Notes under the pieces: generated by a model
Databases searched by the model: none
What the model was told of the DNA's origin: nothing
What the model saw: the letters and a program-made list of their open reading frames with translations, nothing else
Shown: positions 6,284 through 9,882 of the stretch, piece after piece
Layout: every line of letters begins with the position of its first letter
Numbering within the stretch: the first letter of the stretch is position 1
Assembly (NCBI GenBank): GCA_958413985.1
Contig: CATYVZ010000016.1
Location: forward strand, 1-9,882
DNA from: an uncultured Bacilli bacterium
GTDB lineage: Bacteria > Bacillota_I > Bacilli_A > RF39 > UBA660
Length of the DNA stretch: 9,882 bases
Reading direction: 5' to 3'
Program-made: the position numbers and the translations under genes

Positions 6284-7082
6284 CAATTAATTCCTCCTCG
6301 TCAACAAAAACTTCTTTTTTAGGTCTTAATTCTTCTAATAGGCGAAGCTTTACTTCATCTAAGGTCAAATTATAATATAGTTCACCATCGATGGCAATCG
6401 ATAATCTTCCTGTTTCTTCTGAAGCCACGATAGCGATACAGTCACTAGTTTCTGATATACCTAAAGCTGCTCTATGTCTAGTTCCTAACCTTTTGCTTAT
6501 TTTTAAGCTATCACTAGTCGGAAAAACTGCTCCAGCACTAGTGATTTTGTTTCCTTGAATTATTAAACCTCCATCGTGCAATGGATTGTTAGGGAAAAAT
6601 ATTGAGATTAACAAATCGGAAGAAATATCAGCATAAATCTTCTTTGATTTTTCAATATAATCACTCAAACTATTATCTCGTTCAATAACAATTAAAGCAC
6701 CGATCGATTGTCTTCTTAGATATTCTAATGCATTGGTTATTTCATAGACCATTTTTTCTCTTTCGTCAACAGTTAATACTTTATGGCGACCTAATAACTG
6801 GCTACGGCCTAATTGTTCTAAGACACTTCTTATCTCTGGTTGGAAAATTACAATTATAGCTAAAGGTCCCCATTCGATTATATAATCCAATAAAAAACCA
6901 ATCGTTACTAGTCCTAATAAATCACTAACTACTTTTAAAATTACAATTACTAAAATACCTTTAAACAAAAGGACCATTTTTACATTTTTACGTAAGTTCT
7001 TTAAAATATAATAAAGTGCAAACCACACTATTAAAACATCTATAAATTTTTTCAGCAATTCAACAACACTGGCAAACGTCAT
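6258..7082 (-). CDS. cdaA: Diadenylate cyclase CdaA
   Basis: A 274-residue membrane enzyme that joins two ATP into c-di-AMP, a second messenger for potassium/osmotic balance and cell-wall control. Three membrane helices (about 12-29, 36-55 and 59-80) precede the family motif WGPLAIIVIFQPEIRSVLEQ (71-90). The cytosolic DAC domain (about 110-250) has LHDGGLII (168-175), the counterpart of the DGA motif, and GTRHRAALG (200-208) with the RHR motif; SEETGRLSIA (221-230) follows. The third residue of DGA is Gly here. An acidic tail (260-273) ends the protein. The start ATG has a strong GAGGAGG SD (7088-7094). It is the first gene of the cdaA-cdaR operon, driven by TGATATAAT at 7146-7154, with a hairpin in its leader. 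Confidence 0.96.
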   Translation of the reverse strand: MTFASVVELLKKFIDVLIVWFALYYILKNLRKNVKMVLLFKGILVIVILKVVSDLLGLVTIGFLLDYIIEWGPLAIIVIFQPEIRSVLEQLGRSQLLGRHKVLTVDEREKMVYEITNALEYLRRQSIGALIVIERDNSLSDYIEKSKKIYADISSDLLISIFFPNNPLHDGGLIIQGNKITSAGAVFPTSDSLKISKRLGTRHRAALGISETSDCIAIVASEETGRLSIAIDGELYYNLTLDEVKLRLLEELRPKKEVFVDEEELIDEDNNENV

Positions 7083-7104
7083 TTCTTCCTCCTCATATAT
7101 GGTC

Positions 7105-7137
7105 AGCTATTTAAGTGAAAAGACACTTAATAAAGCT
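7105..7137 (-). other. Hairpin in the cdaA 5' leader
   Basis: A perfect 7-bp stem TTAAGTG/CACTTAA (7124-7130 and 7111-7117) with a 6-nt loop TCTTTT, extended by outer AGCT arms at 7134-7137 and 7105-7108. It lies between the predicted start (about 7139) and the SD. It is too small for the known ydaO c-di-AMP riboswitch and has no U tract, so it may affect stability or translation. Confidence 0.55.
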
Positions 7138-7145
7138 TCCATTTT

Positions 7146-7154
7146 ATTATATCA
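7146..7154 (-). promoter_or_regulatory. Extended -10 promoter of cdaA-cdaR
   Basis: TGATATAAT lies 64 bp upstream of cdaA. No good -35 is visible at 16-18 bp; the extended -10 probably compensates. Confidence 0.65.
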
Positions 7155-7174
7155 TAAAATTACCAATTTGATTT

Positions 7175-7198
7175 AAAAAAGCGACTTATTAGTCACTT
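7175..7198 (-). terminator. Terminator of the tail-anchored protein gene
   Basis: An 8-bp stem AAGTGACT/AGTCGCTT (7191-7198 and 7179-7186, one G-U pair) with a 4-nt loop AATA, followed by U residues on the minus strand. The 5' arm begins inside the TAA stop (7197-7199). Confidence 0.9.
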
Positions 7199-7565
7199 AT
7201 TCCCAACCAAATAACTTAGATATCTGCGGCAAAAAGATAATAAATAGTAGCATAATTATAAAGATTATTGCAATAAAAATATACCCACTTTTATTACTTG
7301 ATTTTTTTACTTCCTGATTAACCTCTTGTTTTGGCGCTTCAAATGGACTATATTGAGTTGTGTGAGATAGTGCTTCTTCCATTGCTTCCTCTTTGTTTAA
7401 ATTAGCCACAGCACTAATAGGATCAACAGCATTAACTTCTTGCGTCGGTAAAACAGGCGCAACATTAGTAAAATTTTGCTCTGGTGTTGGTTGAACAGGT
7501 TGAACACTAGAAGTTGGATTACTAGATTGAACGTTATTTGTCATTTCATTATTATCATTATTCAT
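7197..7565 (-). CDS. Hypothetical protein with disordered N-terminus and C-terminal membrane anchor
   Basis: A 122-residue protein I do not recognise. Residues 1-55 are rich in Asn, Gln, Pro, Thr and Val, with almost no charge (PVQPTPEQ, PVLPTQEV), and are probably disordered. A short acidic helical piece NKEEAMEEALSH (57-68) and a Lys-rich stretch (79-92) follow; then one strongly hydrophobic helix (about 95-113, YIFIAIIFIIMLLFIIFLP) and a nine-residue tail. With no signal peptide and a single helix near the C-terminus, it looks tail-anchored with its body in the cytoplasm. The reading frame is supported by a consensus GGAGGTAA SD (7572-7579), its own promoter and its own terminator. It lies between ligA and cdaA, but nothing links it functionally to either. 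Confidence 0.8.
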   Translation of the reverse strand: MNNDNNEMTNNVQSSNPTSSVQPVQPTPEQNFTNVAPVLPTQEVNAVDPISAVANLNKEEAMEEALSHTTQYSPFEAPKQEVNQEVKKSSNKSGYIFIAIIFIIMLLFIIFLPQISKLFGWE

Positions 7566-7594
7566 ATCGAATTACCTCCGTTTATTATAATTAC

Positions 7595-7603
7595 ATTATA
7601 TCA
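7595..7603 (-). promoter_or_regulatory. Extended -10 promoter of the tail-anchored protein gene
   Basis: TGATATAAT directly follows the 11-T run of the ligA terminator. TTTTCA, 17 bp upstream in the terminator stem, matches four of six -35 positions, so terminator and promoter are interleaved. Confidence 0.65.
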
Positions 7604-7634
7604 AAAAAAAAAAGAAATGAAAATACTATTTTCA
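7603..7634 (-). terminator. Terminator of ligA
   Basis: The inverted repeat TGAAAATA-G-TATTTTCA (7618-7634), in practice a short AT-rich stem with an open loop, is followed by TTTC and eleven T residues on the minus strand. The 5' arm starts with the TGA stop codon itself. The stem is weak but the U tract is very strong. Confidence 0.7.
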
Positions 7635-9608
7635 ATCTTTATCAAAATATCGCGAAATTTTAGCTAAAAAGGTCGGTTCATCCCATATTGGTATATTTAA
7701 TTTCAAAGCCTCATCGTATTTACTACCAGGATTTTCACCTAAAATAACAAAATCGGTTTTTTTACTGACACTTCCGCTAACATTTCCACCCAATTCTTCG
7801 ATTATTGTCTTTGCTTCATTTCTAGTAATGTTAGTTAAGCTACCGGTTAAAACAAAAGTCTTGTTAGAAAATTCTATGTCGTTATTAACTTTACCTAAAT
7901 ATTCCATATTAAGACCTACTTCTTTTAATTCATCGATCAAATGAAGATTATTTTTAAAATAGTAAACGACACTTTGCGCAATAACGTCACCGATATCTTT
8001 AATATTTATTAATTCTTCAAAATTTGCGTTCATTAAATTATCAATATTGCCATAATGGCGAGCTAAAATTTTAGCAGTCTTGCTTCCGACATATCTAATT
8101 CCTAATCCAAACAACAATTTTTCTAAGGAGTTTTCTTTGCTATTTTCGATGCTGGTTAATAAATTATTAATACTTTTGGTTCCAAAACCTTCAAGTTCCA
8201 TTAACTCTTTTTTATATTTATAAAGTTTATAAAAATCAACTATACTTTTTAGATACCCCATATTATAAAAATCTTCGATAATTCGTTGCCCAAAACCCTC
8301 GATATTCATCGCATCACGACTTACAAAATGAATTAAAGTTTCAATTTTGGTTTTATCACAATTATCGTTAACGCAGTAGTAAGCAGCATCTTTCTTTACT
8401 AATTTAGTATGACATATTGGACAAATATCAGTCATTACAAAATCCACTTCACTACCAGTTCTTCTTTCTTTTTTGACGCTTACTACTTCAGGAATGACAT
8501 CCCCAGCCTTTCGAATTGAAACAATATCGCCAATTTTTATATGTTTAGATAAAACATAATCTTCATTATGCAATGTTGCTCTTGAGATAACTGATCCCAT
8601 TAAGCGAACTGGTTCTAAAACTGCATTAGGTGTTACTTGCCCGGTTCTTCCAACTGTAAAAATAATATCTTTTAATTTTGTTAAAACTTCTAAAGCTGGA
8701 AATTTATAAGCCGTTGCCCATTTAGGATATTTGCTAGTAAATCCTAATTTTTCTTGTTGTTCAATATCGTTAGTTTTAATGACAATACCATCTATTTCAT
8801 AAGGAAGGCTTTCGCGTTTTTCTGTCCATTTATCAACATATTTTAAAACTTCATCGATATTTTTAACTAATTCGATATTCGGATTAATATTAAACCCTAA
8901 ATCTTTCATAAACTTTAAAGCTTCATAATGTGTTTTGATTGCAAAGTCACTTGGATTGGGTAAATGATATATAAAACAATCTAAATTTCTAGAAGCTGCT
9001 ATTTTACTATCTAACTGTCTAACACTACCAGCAGCAGCATTACGGGGATTAGCTAATAAGTCTTCACCATTAGCTTTTCTTTTTTCATTTAAATTGTTAA
9101 AACTTTTTTTACTCATGTATATTTCGCCACGAACTTCAATATCTAACGGTTGTTTTAAAACCAACGGTATAGTTTTGATTGTCTTAACATTATGAGTAAT
9201 ATCTTCACCGCTTATTCCATCGCCACGAGTTGCCCCTCTAACTAACTTACCCTTTTCATATAACAATGAAACTGATAACCCATCTATTTTTAGTTCACAG
9301 ACATAATTAGGCTTTACTTCTTTTTTGATCTTTTCATCGAATGATCTTATTTCATCTTCGTTAAAAACATTACTTAAAGATAACATCGGTTTTTCGTGAA
9401 CTATTTTTTTAAATTCACTTATCACTTCGCCACCGACTCGTTTAGTTGGTGAATCATCGCGAATCCATTCTGGATGAACATCTTCTATTTCCATTAATTC
9501 TTGCATATAACGATCATATTCCTGATCAGTTAAAGTTGGATTGTCTAAAGCATAATACTCATAATTAGCCTTGTTAATTAGCTCGATTAATTCATTCATT
9601 CTATCCAT
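7632..9608 (-). CDS. ligA: NAD+-dependent DNA ligase LigA
   Basis: A 658-residue bacterial DNA ligase that seals nicks in replication and repair using NAD+. Numbering is from the ATG at 9606-9608, which has GGTGAT six bases upstream; an ATG four codons earlier has no SD and lies at the predicted transcription start. Domains in order: NAD-binding Ia (NKANYEYYALDNPTLTDQEYD, about 12-33); adenylation domain with catalytic Lys107 in LKIDG; the nucleotide-site motif EIDGIVIK (271-278); OB fold (about 315-385); Cys4 zinc finger (Cys396, 399, 412, 417); helix-hairpin-helix region (about 430-570); and C-terminal BRCT (about 580-655) with FVLTGSLTNITR. Length and motifs match a full, active LigA. pcrA, a common neighbour, is not next to it. 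It is flanked by its own promoter and terminator, so it is monocistronic here. Confidence 0.98.
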   Translation of the reverse strand: MDRMNELIELINKANYEYYALDNPTLTDQEYDRYMQELMEIEDVHPEWIRDDSPTKRVGGEVISEFKKIVHEKPMLSLSNVFNEDEIRSFDEKIKKEVKPNYVCELKIDGLSVSLLYEKGKLVRGATRGDGISGEDITHNVKTIKTIPLVLKQPLDIEVRGEIYMSKKSFNNLNEKRKANGEDLLANPRNAAAGSVRQLDSKIAASRNLDCFIYHLPNPSDFAIKTHYEALKFMKDLGFNINPNIELVKNIDEVLKYVDKWTEKRESLPYEIDGIVIKTNDIEQQEKLGFTSKYPKWATAYKFPALEVLTKLKDIIFTVGRTGQVTPNAVLEPVRLMGSVISRATLHNEDYVLSKHIKIGDIVSIRKAGDVIPEVVSVKKERRTGSEVDFVMTDICPICHTKLVKKDAAYYCVNDNCDKTKIETLIHFVSRDAMNIEGFGQRIIEDFYNMGYLKSIVDFYKLYKYKKELMELEGFGTKSINNLLTSIENSKENSLEKLLFGLGIRYVGSKTAKILARHYGNIDNLMNANFEELINIKDIGDVIAQSVVYYFKNNLHLIDELKEVGLNMEYLGKVNNDIEFSNKTFVLTGSLTNITRNEAKTIIEELGGNVSGSVSKKTDFVILGENPGSKYDEALKLNIPIWDEPTFLAKISRYFDKD

Positions 9609-9624
9609 TGTAATCACCATATAT

Positions 9625-9653
9625 ATTATATCAAAAATATACTACATTTTAAA
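9625..9653 (-). promoter_or_regulatory. Promoter of ligA
   Basis: -35 TTTAAA (9648-9653, four of six), 17 bp, -10 TATAAT (9625-9630) preceded by TGA. The predicted start falls at or near the upstream ATG of ligA (9618-9620), which supports the downstream start codon. Confidence 0.7.
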
Positions 9654-9672
9654 TAGTTTTAGATAAAAATGC

Positions 9673-9698
9673 AAAATAAAAACCTTTATTTCTAAAGG
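9673..9698 (-). terminator. Terminator after tRNA-Lys
   Basis: A 6-bp stem CCTTTA/TAAAGG (9693-9698 and 9683-9688) with a GAAA tetraloop, followed by TTTTTATTTT on the minus strand. It ends the tRNA-Gln/tRNA-Lys unit just before the ligA promoter. Confidence 0.88.
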
Positions 9699-9712
9699 AA
9701 TTATTCATAAAA

Positions 9713-9788
9713 TGGTGTCCCGTACAGAACTCGAATCTGTGACCCTTTGATTAAAAGTCAAATGCTCTACCTACTGAGCTAACGGGAC
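9713..9788 (-). tRNA. tRNA-Lys (anticodon UUU)
   Basis: A 76-nt cloverleaf with encoded CCA. Acceptor GTCCCGT/ACGGGAC, anticodon stem TTTGA/TCAAA with loop CTTTTAA, T loop TTCGAGT. It lies eight bases downstream of tRNA-Gln in the same transcript. Confidence 0.97.
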
Positions 9789-9796
9789 ATAAATAA

Positions 9797-9871
9797 TGGC
9801 TGCCTCGGCTAGATTCGAACTAGCGCATGCCACAGTCAAAGTGTGGTGCCTTACCGCTTGGCTACGAGGCA
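9797..9871 (-). tRNA. tRNA-Gln (anticodon UUG)
   Basis: A 75-nt cloverleaf with encoded CCA. Acceptor TGCCTCG/CGAGGCA, anticodon stem CCACA/TGTGG with loop CTTTGAC, T arm CTAG-type stem with loop TTCGAAT. The U at position 1 and the G discriminator are typical of tRNA-Gln. Further tRNA genes may lie upstream beyond the window edge. Confidence 0.97.
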
Positions 9872-9882
9872 ATCTAACCTAA

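Noticed and set aside
6075..6290. Plus-strand hydrophobic frame of 71 codons
   Set aside because: It is antisense to the CdaR membrane helix and N-terminus; its hydrophobicity mirrors that region. No SD or promoter is seen.
7083..7145. c-di-AMP (ydaO) riboswitch upstream of cdaA
   Set aside because: The leader is only about 57 nt with one simple hairpin, far too small for that class, and no known motif is visible.
7476..7667. Plus-strand frame of 63 codons
   Set aside because: It is antisense to the tail-anchored gene's start, its promoter and the ligA terminator, with homopolymer-derived residues and no SD.

Overview
This window looks like a chromosomal housekeeping segment of an AT-rich, Gram-positive-type bacterium (Firmicutes, probably class Bacilli). 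The left edge carries the 5' third of a 16S rRNA gene on the minus strand. Its leader has a Bacillus-style boxA. The protein genes are typical low-GC Gram-positive ones: diadenylate cyclase with its YbbR partner, Ntdp-type phosphatase, LigA, lipoprotein, DUF378 protein. Shine-Dalgarno sites are strong, and tryptophan is encoded by TGG, so the standard code is used rather than the Mycoplasma code. The short 16S stretch suggests an uncultured gut-type lineage near RF39/Erysipelotrichales, but that placement is an inference from memory.

Layout, left to right; everything is on the minus strand except one small gene. 16S rRNA (1-419); rRNA leader with two tandem promoters and boxA (420-706); Ntdp nucleotide phosphatase (752-1306); membrane-anchored PDZ/S41 protease (1374-2723); tRNA-Glu(CUC) (2918-2993), directly behind a cysteine-free thioredoxin-like membrane protein (3012-3533); LolA-fold/DUF4367 lipoprotein (3611-4603); plus-strand DUF378 protein (4710-4907); cdaR and cdaA (4922-7082); a C-terminally anchored membrane protein of unknown function (7197-7565); ligA (7632-9608); tRNA-Lys(UUU) and tRNA-Gln(UUG) (9713-9871).

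Most genes form their own transcription unit: an extended -10 promoter (the exact 9-mer TGATATAAT recurs four times), a strong SD, and a U-tract hairpin terminator that often starts inside the stop codon. The only clear protein operon is cdaA-cdaR, which makes and modulates c-di-AMP. It lacks the usual third gene glmM here; cdaR instead ends in a bidirectional terminator shared with the convergent DUF378 gene.

I see no mobile element, CRISPR array, prophage, toxin-antitoxin pair or defence system. The points of interest are modest: a 16S substitution under the EUB338/341F site, a redox-dead-looking thioredoxin fold joined to a tRNA, possible bidirectional transcription in the rrn promoter region, compact stop/terminator overlaps, and strong enrichment of TCGA over ACGT.
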